From NCBI RefSeq assembly GCF_025506355.1, contig NZ_JANZYP010000077.1:336-44750 (forward strand): a stretch of 44,415 nt of DNA. Direction: 5' to 3'. Made by a program: the position numbers and the translations under genes. Source of the DNA: Sphaerisporangium corydalis (GTDB lineage: Bacteria > Actinomycetota > Actinomycetes > Streptosporangiales > Streptosporangiaceae). Shown here one piece after another: positions 17,070 to 26,085 of this stretch (its first letter is position 1; each line of letters starts with the position of its first letter). The notes beneath the pieces are model-generated. The model did not search any database. It was given only the letters and a program-made list of their open reading frames with translations, and had not been told where the DNA came from.

Positions 17070-18425
17070 GTGCGTGAACTCCCCTGGCCGGCGAAGGCCT
17101 ATCTCATTGTGATCATCGGGGTGGCCGCGGCACTGATCGGGAGGGGCCTGATCGCCCCCGAGCACCTCAGCGAGCGCGAGTGGCCGACCCTGCTCGTCCT
17201 GGCGCTGCTGTTCCTGGTCTGCGAGTCGGTGCCCACGCTGCTCAACGTGGAGCAGGCGGCGATGTCGGTCAGCTTCTCCGCCGCCCTCGCCGCGGTGGTG
17301 CTGGTGGGCGACGTGGGCGCGGCCATGGTCGGCGCGACCGCCGTGCTGAGCGTGCGGCCCGGCCTGGCGCTGCACAAACGGCTGTTCAACGGCGCCCAGT
17401 TCGCCATCTGCGGTTACGCGGCCGGGTGGGCGTTCGAGCGGCTCGGCGGCCACCAGGACGTGCCCAGTGTGGAGCGTTTCACCGACCTGATCGGCCCCTT
17501 CATGGGCGCCGCCGCGGTGTTCGTGCCGCTCAACTTCGTGCTGTTCGCCGTCATGCTGTCGCTGGCCGGGCAACTGCGCGCCGACGAGGTCCCGCTGCGC
17601 GGGCTCGTCCAGTTCTTCGTGTCCTACCTCGGGTACGCCACGTTCGGGCTGCTGATCGCCGGGCTGTGGGCCACGGTGCAGTCGATCTCGGCGGTGCTGG
17701 TGCTGCTGCCGCTGTTCATCGCGCGATGGGCGTTCGGGCAGTACCTGGCCCAGCAGCGCTCCTACGACGCGACCATCGCGGCCCTGTGCCAGGCGGTGGA
17801 GACCAAGGACTACTACACCCGGGGGCACTGCACCCGTGTCTCCAGCGCCTCGACGATGATCGCCCAGGAGATCGGCATGGGTCCCGAGCGCATGCGCGCC
17901 ATCGGGTACGCGGGGATGCTCCACGACGTCGGCAAGCTCGGCGTCCCCACCAAGGTCCTGCAGAAGGAGGGCCGGCTGACCGAGGAGGAGCTCGCCGCGA
18001 TCCAGCTCCACCCGATGCGCGGGCTGGAGATCGTGCGGGGCATCGACTTCCTCGACGAGGCCTTCGCCGGCATCATGCACCACCACGAGCGCCAGGACGG
18101 CAAGGGCTACCCCATGGGGCTGGCCGGCGCCGAGATCCCCGAGTTCGCCCGCATCATCGCGGTGGCCGACGCCTTCGACTCCATGACCTCCGACCGCGCC
18201 TACCGCAAGGCCAAGTCGATCGAGGAGGCCGTGGCCGAGCTGCGCAAGCAGTCCGGCACGCAGTTCGACCCCGTCATGGTCGGCGCCTTCATCCGTGCCG
18301 TCGACCGGCGGGGCTGGGATCCCCCCGGCAAGGTCTCCGCCCCCGAAGCCGACGAGGTCGTAGAGACCATGGCCAAGGACCACGACGACCCCACCACGCC
18401 GATCGAAGTGGTGTCCGAGCGGTGA
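17070..18425 (+). CDS. membrane HD-GYP domain protein
   Basis: The 451-residue protein has about six to seven hydrophobic segments in residues 1-225, followed by a cytoplasmic HD-GYP domain. His285-Asp286 (HDVGKLG), the HHHE cluster at 337-340 and GKGYP (about 344-348) are intact, as expected for a metal-dependent cyclic-di-GMP phosphodiesterase. The N-terminal membrane region may be a sensor. GTG 17070 follows GAGGCGG. Its last bases overlap the next gene's start (GTGA at 18422-18425). Confidence 0.88.
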   Translation: MRELPWPAKAYLIVIIGVAAALIGRGLIAPEHLSEREWPTLLVLALLFLVCESVPTLLNVEQAAMSVSFSAALAAVVLVGDVGAAMVGATAVLSVRPGLALHKRLFNGAQFAICGYAAGWAFERLGGHQDVPSVERFTDLIGPFMGAAAVFVPLNFVLFAVMLSLAGQLRADEVPLRGLVQFFVSYLGYATFGLLIAGLWATVQSISAVLVLLPLFIARWAFGQYLAQQRSYDATIAALCQAVETKDYYTRGHCTRVSSASTMIAQEIGMGPERMRAIGYAGMLHDVGKLGVPTKVLQKEGRLTEEELAAIQLHPMRGLEIVRGIDFLDEAFAGIMHHHERQDGKGYPMGLAGAEIPEFARIIAVADAFDSMTSDRAYRKAKSIEEAVAELRKQSGTQFDPVMVGAFIRAVDRRGWDPPGKVSAPEADEVVETMAKDHDDPTTPIEVVSER

Positions 18426-19702
18426 CCATCGCCACGCGCCCCCTGCAGGGACTCGACTCCGGCCAGCTCCTGCTCATCTGCGCGGCCGGCATGGTGACCG
18501 TCGCCGGGGTCGCCCACACCGCCGCCGTCGGGCTGTCGGACCCCGAGATCGCCATCGCCTTCGGCGTGCTCGTCGCGGCCGGCGAGCTGGCCCGGCTCAC
18601 CATGCCGGGCAACCGTGAGGTCGCCCCCATCGGCGCCGCCGCCGCGCTCGGGTACACCCTGCTGCTCGACGTCGGAGGCGTGCCGACGCGGCACTCCGCG
18701 CTCCAGGTGGTCGCCGTGATGTCGGCCGGCATGACCATCGGCGCGCTGCCGCACCTCGCCGTCGGCAGGCCGCCGCAACTCGACGGCCTCGCGCGGCGGC
18801 TGCTGTCCGGAGCCCTGCTCGCCTTCGCCTACCGGCCGCTGGCCCCGGCGCTGTACGCCACCACCAGCCGGCCCGGCGGCACCTGGTGGGTGGTGCTGGG
18901 CGTGATGGCCGTGCTCATCCTCGCCATGCTGACCGCCGACGTGATCATCGCCGCCGTGCTCAGGGCCGAACAGATGCGCTCGGCCTTCCGGGTGACCCTC
19001 CGCGACGAGCTGCGCATGGCCGCGCCGCTCGGCGCCGCCGTCGCCGCCTCCGGCACCCTGCTGGCCCTGGCCTCCCACAGCATGCACCTCACCGCCCTGG
19101 TGGTGTTCGCGGCCCCGCTGCTCGTCACCCAGGTCGCGTTCCGCAAGTACGCGGGGATCCGCGCCACCTACCTCCAGACCGTACGGGCGCTCGCCCGGGT
19201 GACCGAGGTCGGCGGGTACGTCGAACCCGGGCACTCCCGCAGGGTTAGCCGCCTGTCCCTGGCGGTCGGCAGGGAGCTCGGCATGGCCGAGCCCGAGCTG
19301 CTGGAGCTGGAGTACGCCGCGCTGATGCACGACATCGGCCAGCTGTCCCTGCGCGACCCGATCCCCGGCGGCGCCACCGTGCTCACCGACCCCGAGCAGG
19401 CGCGCAGCATCGCCGAGCTCGGGGCGGAGGTCATCAAGAAGACGGGCGTGCTGGACCGGGTGGCCGAGATCGTGCGCAGGCAGGGCGACGGGTTCACCGG
19501 GCCCGACATGCCACCGCTGGCCAGCCGCATCATCAAGGCCGCCAACGCCTACGACGACCTGGTGGGCAGCTCGACCGACCGCGACCGGCAGGCGGCGGCC
19601 CTGGAGCGGCTGCGGCTCGACGGCGGAGACGAGTACGACCCGGCCGTGGTGGAGTCGATGTCCAAGGTCATCGACCGGACCCCGCCGGCCCACCGTCTCT
19701 GA
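18422..19702 (+). CDS. membrane protein with degenerate HD domain, coupled to the HD-GYP gene
   Basis: The 426-residue product has the same layout: several hydrophobic segments in residues 1-215, then an HD domain. The first His (EPGHSRRVS) and His303-Asp304 (MHDIGQLS) remain. The His of the next helix is lost, and the HHE..GYP block is replaced by RRQGDGFTGPDMP, so metal binding and diesterase activity are doubtful. The GTG start overlaps the upstream stop by 4 nt. A regulatory partner of the HD-GYP protein, perhaps a heterodimer, is the likely role. Confidence 0.85.
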   Translation: MTIATRPLQGLDSGQLLLICAAGMVTVAGVAHTAAVGLSDPEIAIAFGVLVAAGELARLTMPGNREVAPIGAAAALGYTLLLDVGGVPTRHSALQVVAVMSAGMTIGALPHLAVGRPPQLDGLARRLLSGALLAFAYRPLAPALYATTSRPGGTWWVVLGVMAVLILAMLTADVIIAAVLRAEQMRSAFRVTLRDELRMAAPLGAAVAASGTLLALASHSMHLTALVVFAAPLLVTQVAFRKYAGIRATYLQTVRALARVTEVGGYVEPGHSRRVSRLSLAVGRELGMAEPELLELEYAALMHDIGQLSLRDPIPGGATVLTDPEQARSIAELGAEVIKKTGVLDRVAEIVRRQGDGFTGPDMPPLASRIIKAANAYDDLVGSSTDRDRQAAALERLRLDGGDEYDPAVVESMSKVIDRTPPAHRL

Positions 19703-19874
19703 ATCGCCTTCCGTCCCGCGTGACCGGCCGTCCCGCGAGCTTGTCGTGCCCGCGCGGGTGCGTGGCGCGGCGACCGGGGAACGCTTTCCCTGTGGCGCCC
19801 GGTTGTGGACTTCCTACATACGGGACACAGGCGTTCGGTGGTTTCGCGAGAAGGGTGCGGCCCCGGGCCGGGCC

Positions 19875-19880
19875 ATAAGG
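19875..19880 (+). promoter_or_regulatory. possible -10 of biotin carboxylase gene
   Basis: TAAGGT lies about 28 nt before the GTG at 19909, with GAAGGGAG between as ribosome binding site. No clear -35 is seen. The gene-free stretch 19703-19908 shows no other feature. Confidence 0.35.
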
Positions 19881-19908
19881 TGGTGAACCGTCGAAGGGAG
19901 TCTGGCCG

Positions 19909-21267
19909 GTGTTCGAGAGTGTTCTGGTGGCCAACCGCGGGGAGATAGCGCGGCGGATCGTCCGCACGGTGAGGTCCATGGGCCTGCGTGCGATCGTGGT
20001 GCATTCCGAGGCCGACAGCGACCTCCCCTTCGTCCGGGAGGCCGACGAGGCGTTCCTGCTCGGTGGCTCGGCCCCGGCGCACAGCTATCTCGACACCGCG
20101 AGGGTGCTCGAGGCGTGCCGCCTCACCGGGGCGCAGGCCGTTCACCCCGGTTACGGGTTCCTCGCGGAGAACGCCGTCTTCGCCCAGGCCGTCATGGACG
20201 CGGGCCTGGTGTGGATCGGTCCCTCGCCCAGCGCGATCGAGCGCCTTGGCGACAAGATCAACGCCCGCAACCTCATGGAACGGGCCGGGGTGCCGGTGGC
20301 CGCGGGCACGCGTGAGCCGGTCACCGTCCTGGCGCAGGCACTGGAGGCGGCGGCCGGCATCGGGTACCCCGTCATGGTCAAGGCGGCGGCCGGCGGCGGG
20401 GGCATCGGCATGGGCGTGGCCCGCGACGAGGCCGGGCTCGCCAAGGCGTTCGAGACGGCGTCACGGGCGGCCGAGCGCTTCGGCGGCGGTGGCGGGCCCG
20501 CGATCCTGCTGGAGCGTTACATCGAGCGTGCGCGGCACGTCGAGGTGCAGATCCTCGGGCTGGCGGACGGCACCGTCCTCGCGCTGGGCGAGCGGGACTG
20601 CTCGGTCCAGCGGCGCCACCAGAAGGTCGTGGAGGAGACGCCGTCCCCGGGCATCACGCCCGAGCTGCGCGAGCGCATGCTGGCCGCGGCCGTGCGGGCC
20701 GGGGAGGCCGTCGGCTACCGCGGCGCCGGCACCGTGGAGTGCCTGGTGGACGCCGCCGCGCAGGACTTCGTGTTCCTCGAGATGAACACGCGGCTCCAGG
20801 TGGAGCATCCGGTGACCGAGCTCGTCACGGGCATCGACCTGGTCGAGCAGCAGTTGCTGATCGCGGCGGGGGAGCCGGTGTCGTTCCCGGTGGCCCCGGG
20901 CGGTCAGGCGGTCGCGCCGGTCGGGCACGCCATCGAGCTGCGGGTGTACGCCGAGGACCCCAAGCGGTTTTTCCCCGGCCCCGGGAAGATCGACGTCTGG
21001 GAGGAACCGGCTGGTCCCGGTATTCGCCTCGATTCCGGATATGTCGTAGGAAACACCGTCACGCCGTTCTACGATCCGCTGATGGCGAAGTTGTGCGTTC
21101 ACGGTGCCGATCGGGCCGAGGCGCTGTCCAGGGCCCGCGCGGCCGTGGCCGCCTTCCGCGTCGAAGGACCCAAGAACAACCTGCCGTTCTGCGCCGAGCT
21201 GCTGGACGACGCCGAGTTCGTCAGCGGCGACTACGACACGGGATTGGTCACCCGCATGCGTTCGTGA
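19909..21267 (+). CDS. accC: biotin carboxylase subunit of an acyl-CoA carboxylase
   Basis: The 452-residue protein matches the stand-alone biotin carboxylase. It has N-terminal VLVANRGEIA, the ATP-grasp glycine loop KAAAGGGGIGMG (about residues 160-170), the EMNTRLQVEHPVTE active-site block (about 288-301) and the C-terminal FYDPLMAKL. It carboxylates biotin on a carrier protein using ATP and bicarbonate. No carboxyltransferase gene is in the window; a 70-residue biotin carrier follows after 102 nt. GTG 19909 has GAAGGGAG at good spacing. Confidence 0.93.
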   Translation: MFESVLVANRGEIARRIVRTVRSMGLRAIVVHSEADSDLPFVREADEAFLLGGSAPAHSYLDTARVLEACRLTGAQAVHPGYGFLAENAVFAQAVMDAGLVWIGPSPSAIERLGDKINARNLMERAGVPVAAGTREPVTVLAQALEAAAGIGYPVMVKAAAGGGGIGMGVARDEAGLAKAFETASRAAERFGGGGGPAILLERYIERARHVEVQILGLADGTVLALGERDCSVQRRHQKVVEETPSPGITPELRERMLAAAVRAGEAVGYRGAGTVECLVDAAAQDFVFLEMNTRLQVEHPVTELVTGIDLVEQQLLIAAGEPVSFPVAPGGQAVAPVGHAIELRVYAEDPKRFFPGPGKIDVWEEPAGPGIRLDSGYVVGNTVTPFYDPLMAKLCVHGADRAEALSRARAAVAAFRVEGPKNNLPFCAELLDDAEFVSGDYDTGLVTRMRS

Positions 21268-21369
21268 CGCCGAGGAGGCCGCGCACCCGTCGCCGCCGGG
21301 CATCGGCCCTGGTGCGACGATGTGCACAGCCCTCTGACACAGTCGGATCAATGATGAAGGGGAGTTCCG

Positions 21370-21582
21370 GTGGCAGAAGTACGCGCCGAGATGGTGGCGA
21401 ACGTGTGGAAGATCGTCGCGGCCGAGGGGGACAGCGTCAACGAGGGCGACACGCTGGTCATCCTTGAGTCCATGAAGATGGAGATCCCGGTACTCGCCGA
21501 GGACGCCGGCGTCCTCAGCTCGATCAAGGTCTCCGAAGGCGACGTCATCCAGGAAGGCGACCTGATCGCCATCATCGAGTGA
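21370..21582 (+). CDS. 70-residue biotin carrier protein (TB7.3-like)
   Basis: The whole protein is one biotinyl domain with the modified Lys in ESMKMEIPV (about residues 34-42). It closely resembles mycobacterial TB7.3 as I remember it, which lies beside pdtaS, sigH and rshA. GTG 21370 follows GGGGAG. It is probably the carrier for the biotin carboxylase just upstream. Confidence 0.93.
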   Translation: MAEVRAEMVANVWKIVAAEGDSVNEGDTLVILESMKMEIPVLAEDAGVLSSIKVSEGDVIQEGDLIAIIE

Positions 21583-21673
21583 CACCCTGACGCCCGGTGG
21601 TGTCCTCGTCGTGAGGGGATGACGCCTTGGCCGCCGCGTGCCGGTCAGGATCGGGCGAGAGGCCCGTGGCGGG

Positions 21674-22054
21674 TCAGCGGGCGAGGCCCGCGAGGAAGCG
21701 CTCGCGGTCGACGACGACGCGCTCGATGGTGGCGGTCGCCACGATCCGGTGCCGGTCCCTGGCGATCACCTCGAACACCAGGCGCCGCCCGTCCACCTCG
21801 ACCAGCTCGGCGACCACCTCGACGTGCGACCCGACCGGGCTCGCGGCGCGGTGTTCCAAGGTGACCTTCGTGCCGACGGACGTCTGCCCGGGCGCCAGGT
21901 GGTCGCGGACCGCCTGGACGGTGGCCGCCTCGGCGATGGCCAGGAGGCGGGGCGTGCCGAGCACGGGGACGTCGCCGCTGCCCATCTTGATCGCGGTGTC
22001 CGACCGCTCGACCATGATGAGCATCTCGGCACGCAGCCCGGCATCGACCGTCAT
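21674..22054 (-). CDS. hot-dog fold thioesterase (FlK-like)
   Basis: The 126-residue protein matches the small thioesterase group related to fluoroacetyl-CoA thioesterase. It has GTPRLLAIAEAATVQAV, with an active-site Glu on the helix (about residue 40), and VTLEHRAASPVGSHV with a conserved His (about residue 68). It probably hydrolyses an acyl-CoA; the substrate is unknown. ATG 22054 was chosen because TAGGGT lies 7 nt upstream and homology starts there. Confidence 0.85.
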   Translation of the reverse strand: MTVDAGLRAEMLIMVERSDTAIKMGSGDVPVLGTPRLLAIAEAATVQAVRDHLAPGQTSVGTKVTLEHRAASPVGSHVEVVAELVEVDGRRLVFEVIARDRHRIVATATIERVVVDRERFLAGLAR

Positions 22055-22061
22055 GCGCCTC

Positions 22062-22067
22062 ACCCTA
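22062..22067 (-). promoter_or_regulatory. -10 element of thioesterase gene
   Basis: TAGGGT on the reverse strand lies 7 nt before the ATG. The stretch between also contains GAGG, so leaderless status is less certain here. Confidence 0.35.
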
Positions 22068-22146
22068 TTGCGCCCCCGGCGCAGCCTTCGGGGGCGGGTT
22101 CGGTGGTTGTCGGGAATGGTGGGGAACGATGGATTACGCTCTTGGC

Positions 22147-22302
22147 GTGAGCCCCAACTTCGACCACCGCGGGCGTCTCGCGGGAGACGTGGACCACTCC
22201 GCGTGTCAGGCCGCCGGCTCATGGAACCGCCCCGCCACCGCACGGCTGGTGGTACAGGTGATGCTCCGGAGGTGGTCCTCCGGTGCGTCGAACACGGTGT
22301 GA
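22147..22302 (+). CDS. possible 51-residue small ORF
   Basis: GTG 22147 lies 6 nt after TACGCT (22135-22140), the same geometry as other leaderless genes here. The 51 codons are mostly G or C in third position. The product is basic, with no membrane segment or known motif. It fills part of the 388-bp gap between the thioesterase and kinase genes. It may be chance coding. Confidence 0.3.
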   Translation: MSPNFDHRGRLAGDVDHSACQAAGSWNRPATARLVVQVMLRRWSSGASNTV

Positions 22303-22364
22303 CGGATCGCTGACAGCCTGACGCTGATCGTACGACCACAGGGTTTTGTGACGTCGGCGTGACC

Positions 22365-22386
22365 TTGTCGCGATACAAATCCGCTT
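22365..22386. promoter_or_regulatory. short palindrome upstream of the kinase gene
   Basis: ACAAA and TTTGT flank TCCGC in an AT-rich pocket about 60 nt before the kinase start. A promoter or operator is likely in this region, but I cannot define hexamers. Confidence 0.25.
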
Positions 22387-22442
22387 TGTTAAAGAGTTCT
22401 GGGGCACGTCGGGTTGGATGGATTGGGGTTAGCGGGGGAAAA

Positions 22443-24203
22443 ATGGTGGCCCAAGGGACCACGCTGGCGGGACGTTACCGGTTGGACGTCCGCCTCGGCG
22501 CCGGTGGTATGGGCGAGGTGTGGCGAGGTGAGGACACCGTCCTGGCCCGCACCGTCGCCGTGAAAGTGCTGTTACCAGGCCGGATGGACGACCCGGGCTT
22601 CGCCGCGCGCTTCCAGGGGGAGGCCCGCGCGATGGCCACGATCAACCACCCGGGTGTCGTCGACGTCTACGACTACGGCGTCAGCGACGTGCCGGGAGAC
22701 GGCCCGACCGCCTACCTCGTCATGCGCTTCGTCGACGGCGAACCGCTGGACCGGTTGCTCACCCGCCTCACCCGCATCTCGCCCGAGCCCGCCATGGAGC
22801 TCATCGCCCAGGCGGCCTCGGCCCTCCAGGCGGTGCACGACCGGGGAATCGTGCACCGCGACGTCAAGCCGGGCAACCTGCTGGTCCGTCCCGACGGCAC
22901 GCTCGTGCTCACCGACTTCGGCATCGCCCGCGCCGACATGGGCCACCGCCTGACCGACGCGGGGATGGTGCTCGGCACCGCCGCGTACTGCGCGCCCGAG
23001 CAGGCCGAGGGCCAGCCGGTGACCCCCGCCGTCGACCTGTACGCCCTCGGCGTGGTCGCCTACGAGTGCCTGGCCGGGTACCGGCCGTTCGACGGCGACA
23101 CCCCCGTCACCATCGCGCTGAAGCACATCCGCGAGGATCCGCCCCCGCTGCCCCCGGACGTGCCGCCGGCCGTGCGGCACCTTGTGGAGCGTGCCCTGGT
23201 GAAGGATCCGGCGCGGCGGTGGCGCAGCGCCGCCGAGATGAGCGCTGCCGCGCGCCAGACGATGCGGGACGACACCGGCGCGTCGCTCGCGGTGTCCGGC
23301 ATGGCGGGCCTGACCGGTCTGACCGGCATGGTGTCGTCCGCGCGGACGACGTCGGGCGGCGGTCACCACCAGCTCGCCTCCCCCGAGACCGGGACGCACA
23401 CCGCTCAGCCCTCGTGGTACGAGGGGGACGCCGTACGGCCCTCAACGCCGACGCCCCCGCCGTACATCCTGGCCACCTCCCCTTCCCAGGGGACCGGCCC
23501 TCCGCCGCTCACAGGGGCCACTCAGAGCCCGCCAGTGCCCCTCGGGCAGCGCGTGACCATGTCTCCGGGGCAGCACGCCGGGTCAAGGGGAAGCCGCAGG
23601 GCCGCCGCCAGGCGCGGCAAGACCGGCCTGATCGTCGGAGTCATCGCCGCGGGAGCCCTGCTGGGCGGTGGCGGGGCGGTGGCCTTCAACCAGATGGCCG
23701 GCAGCGGTGCCTCGGCCGAGGTCACCGAGGCGCCCCCGGTCACCCCCTCCGCCAGCCAGCCGACGCGCTCCCGTTCCACGCCGCGCACCCCCCGCTCGAC
23801 CGCCCCCGCTCCGCACGCCACGACGGGCGGCTCCCGGCAGACCGCCGAGCCGTCCCCCTCGCCGACCCCGACGGACAGGACCCGGTCCCCGAGCCCGTCC
23901 CCCACGCCCACCCCGTCGCCCACGCCCACGAAGAAGCCGGCGATCAAGAAGACGGTGCCGGCGGTCATCAACCTGCCGCAGGCCCAGGCGGTGGCGCGGC
24001 TCCGGGCCGCGGGCTTCAAGACCGACGTGAACCTCAGCGGGGACCCGAGCGACGAGGGCTGCACCCGCGTGCTCGACCAGGACCCGCAGCCCAGCACGTC
24101 GTGGCCGGTCGACCACCACGTGACCATCGTGGTGGAGCAGGGCATCCCCTGCGACGATCCCGGCGACGACCCGGAATCCACCCCGACCCCGACGCAGAGC
24201 TGA
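22443..24203 (+). CDS. membrane Ser/Thr protein kinase with one PASTA domain
   Basis: The 586-residue protein has a Hanks-type kinase domain (about residues 11-275) with GAGGMGEV, Lys41, HRDVKPGN (His138-Asp140) and DFG (158-160). A Pro/Ser/Thr-rich linker, one transmembrane helix (about 396-415), a second Pro/Thr-rich extracellular linker and one PASTA-like domain (about 505-570) follow. PknB has four PASTA repeats, so this is a different paralog sensing a cell-wall or small ligand. A GCGGGGGA ribosome site precedes ATG 22443. It stands alone. Confidence 0.92.
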   Translation: MVAQGTTLAGRYRLDVRLGAGGMGEVWRGEDTVLARTVAVKVLLPGRMDDPGFAARFQGEARAMATINHPGVVDVYDYGVSDVPGDGPTAYLVMRFVDGEPLDRLLTRLTRISPEPAMELIAQAASALQAVHDRGIVHRDVKPGNLLVRPDGTLVLTDFGIARADMGHRLTDAGMVLGTAAYCAPEQAEGQPVTPAVDLYALGVVAYECLAGYRPFDGDTPVTIALKHIREDPPPLPPDVPPAVRHLVERALVKDPARRWRSAAEMSAAARQTMRDDTGASLAVSGMAGLTGLTGMVSSARTTSGGGHHQLASPETGTHTAQPSWYEGDAVRPSTPTPPPYILATSPSQGTGPPPLTGATQSPPVPLGQRVTMSPGQHAGSRGSRRAAARRGKTGLIVGVIAAGALLGGGGAVAFNQMAGSGASAEVTEAPPVTPSASQPTRSRSTPRTPRSTAPAPHATTGGSRQTAEPSPSPTPTDRTRSPSPSPTPTPSPTPTKKPAIKKTVPAVINLPQAQAVARLRAAGFKTDVNLSGDPSDEGCTRVLDQDPQPSTSWPVDHHVTIVVEQGIPCDDPGDDPESTPTPTQS

Positions 24204-24217
24204 ACCCGGGCCCGGAC

Positions 24218-24239
24218 CCGGCGCCGGTCAGGGCGCCGG
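24218..24239. terminator. hairpin between converging kinase and ilvG genes
   Basis: CCGGCGCC and GGCGCCGG pair exactly around a 6-nt loop just after the kinase stop. There is no T run, as is common in high-GC genomes. Confidence 0.45.
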
Positions 24240-24285
24240 GGCGGTGGCGGCCCCGGCGGGCCGAGGCGCCGCCGGGGCGGGCAGG

Positions 24286-25932
24286 TCAGATGCCCGTGGT
24301 GGTGCGGGGGTAGGCGATCTCCGGGTCGGTGGCGATGTTGACCATGTACGGCACGCCCGAGTCGAACGCGCGGCGCAGCGCGGGCCCGATCTCCTTGGGC
24401 GAGGTCACCAGCTCGCCGCCGCCGCCGAGCGCGGTCACGACCTGGTCGTACCTGCACTGCGGCTGCAGCTCGGCGGCCACGTCGTACCCGTAGAGCATCT
24501 GCATGGGGTGCTTCTCCAGGCCCCACATGCCGTTGTTGCCGCAGATCATCACGACCGGCAGCTTGTGGCGGACCAGGGTGTCCACGTCCATCAGCGAGAA
24601 GCCGGCGGCGCCGTCGCCCAGAAGGAGCGCGACCTGCGAGGAGGGCCGGGCGATGCGAGCGGCGATGGCGTACCCGAGGCCGGTGCCGAGGCAGCCGTAG
24701 GGCCCGGGGTCGAGCCAGCCGCCGGGCCTGCGCGGCTCGACGTACTTGCCGGCGTACGACACGAAGTCGCCGCCGTCGCCGATGATCACGGCGTCGTCGT
24801 CCAGGACGCGGTTGAGCTCGCCGTAGATGCGCATCGGGTGGATCGGGTCGGCGTCGGACTCCAGCAGCTCGGCGTCGTCGGCGACGGCCGCCGCGGACGC
24901 CTCCGCCAGCCGGGTGACCCAGGCGTCGTGCCCGGCGGGCGACACCCCGGCCTCGGCGCAGGCGGACCTGAGCCCCCAGAACAGCAGGGAGAGGTCTCCC
25001 GCGGTCGCGGCGGCGGTCTCGACGTGGGTGGCGAGCTGGGACGGCGCGTCGGCGAGGTGCACGACCTTGGCCAGCGGGGCGCCGTCCCTGCCGCCGAAGA
25101 AGCCGTAGCCGAGGCGGAAGTCGAGCGGGGTGCCGGCGACGATGACCAGGTCGGCCTGGGAGAACGCGATGCCCCGCGCCCGGGTGGCGAGCAGTTCGTG
25201 CCCGGCCGGCAGGATGCCGCGCCCCTGCCCGTTCGGGATGACCGGCAGCCGGTAGGCCTCGGCGAAGTCGCGGGCCACCTCCTCGGCGCGGTCCATCCAC
25301 ACGTCCGAGCCCAGCACCAGCACCGGGCGCTCCGCCTCGGAGATCAGCCGGGCGATCGAGGCCAGCGTCTCGGCGTCCGGCTCAAGGGGGGACGGCGTCA
25401 GCGTCTCGGCCTGGTGCGCGGGGGAGGGCGAGAAGAGATGGTCCATGTAGAAGTCGAGGAACACCGGGCCGCGGTGCGGGGCGATCGCCGTGCGGAACGC
25501 CATCTCGACATCCTGGCCGATCGAGTCGGCGCCGCCGGCGGTGAAGGCCAGCTTGGTGATCGTCTCGAACAGCGGGGGGTGGTCCATCTCCTGGAGCGCG
25601 CCCGACCCCCAGCGGGACGCCGGGGCGCGCCCGCCCATCACCACCACGGGCGACCCGTTGAAGTGGGCGGTCGCGACACCGCTGACACCGTTGGTGATGC
25701 CGGGGCCGGCGGTGAGCACCGCGAGGCCCGGTTGTCGCGTCAGCCGAGCCGTGGCCTCCGCGGCGAAGACCGCGCTTTGCTCGTGCCGCACATCGACGAT
25801 GCGCATGCCCTCGTGGACGGCCCCGTCGTAGAGGGGGAAGACGTGCCCGCCCGACAAGGTGAACATGACTTCGGCACCATAGGCTCGTGAGACGGCGACC
25901 GCGATGTCACCGGCGTGCTTTGCAGACTCCAT
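24286..25932 (-). CDS. ilvG: ThDP-dependent acetolactate synthase-like enzyme
   Basis: The 548-residue protein has the three domains of this family. The catalytic Glu51 is in RHEQSA, a GPG-type turn follows in AGPGITNG, and the cofactor motif GDGAAGF through CGNN lies near residues 438-468. It matches mycobacterial IlvG as I recall it, including GLEKHPM. IlvG-type proteins are annotated as acetolactate synthases; oxalyl-CoA decarboxylase-like activity is the main alternative. TAAGTT lies 6 nt before ATG 25932 with no Shine-Dalgarno sequence. Confidence 0.88.
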   Translation of the reverse strand: MESAKHAGDIAVAVSRAYGAEVMFTLSGGHVFPLYDGAVHEGMRIVDVRHEQSAVFAAEATARLTRQPGLAVLTAGPGITNGVSGVATAHFNGSPVVVMGGRAPASRWGSGALQEMDHPPLFETITKLAFTAGGADSIGQDVEMAFRTAIAPHRGPVFLDFYMDHLFSPSPAHQAETLTPSPLEPDAETLASIARLISEAERPVLVLGSDVWMDRAEEVARDFAEAYRLPVIPNGQGRGILPAGHELLATRARGIAFSQADLVIVAGTPLDFRLGYGFFGGRDGAPLAKVVHLADAPSQLATHVETAAATAGDLSLLFWGLRSACAEAGVSPAGHDAWVTRLAEASAAAVADDAELLESDADPIHPMRIYGELNRVLDDDAVIIGDGGDFVSYAGKYVEPRRPGGWLDPGPYGCLGTGLGYAIAARIARPSSQVALLLGDGAAGFSLMDVDTLVRHKLPVVMICGNNGMWGLEKHPMQMLYGYDVAAELQPQCRYDQVVTALGGGGELVTSPKEIGPALRRAFDSGVPYMVNIATDPEIAYPRTTTGI

Positions 25933-25938
25933 GACGTG

Positions 25939-25944
25939 AACTTA
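25939..25944 (-). promoter_or_regulatory. -10 element of leaderless ilvG-like gene
   Basis: TAAGTT on the reverse strand is 6 nt before the ATG. A TTGACC on the same strand lies 14 nt upstream, closer than a normal -35. Confidence 0.45.
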
Positions 25945-25967
25945 CCTTTTCTGTCCCCGGTCAATCC

Positions 25968-25992
25968 TTGAGCGGGCATATGCGCTGCTCAA
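25968..25992. promoter_or_regulatory. inverted repeat upstream of ilvG-like gene
   Basis: TTGAGC (25968-25973) and GCTCAA (25987-25992) flank 13 nt containing CATATG. This is a plausible operator just upstream of the promoter. Confidence 0.35.
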
Positions 25993-26085
25993 AGGGCGAC
26001 TCTAGGGTCACAGCACCGGCTGGAGAGCCTTGATGGCCATCTTCGGGCCGTCCGGGAGCTCCAATTCGGGCCCGGTCCGGTCGGT

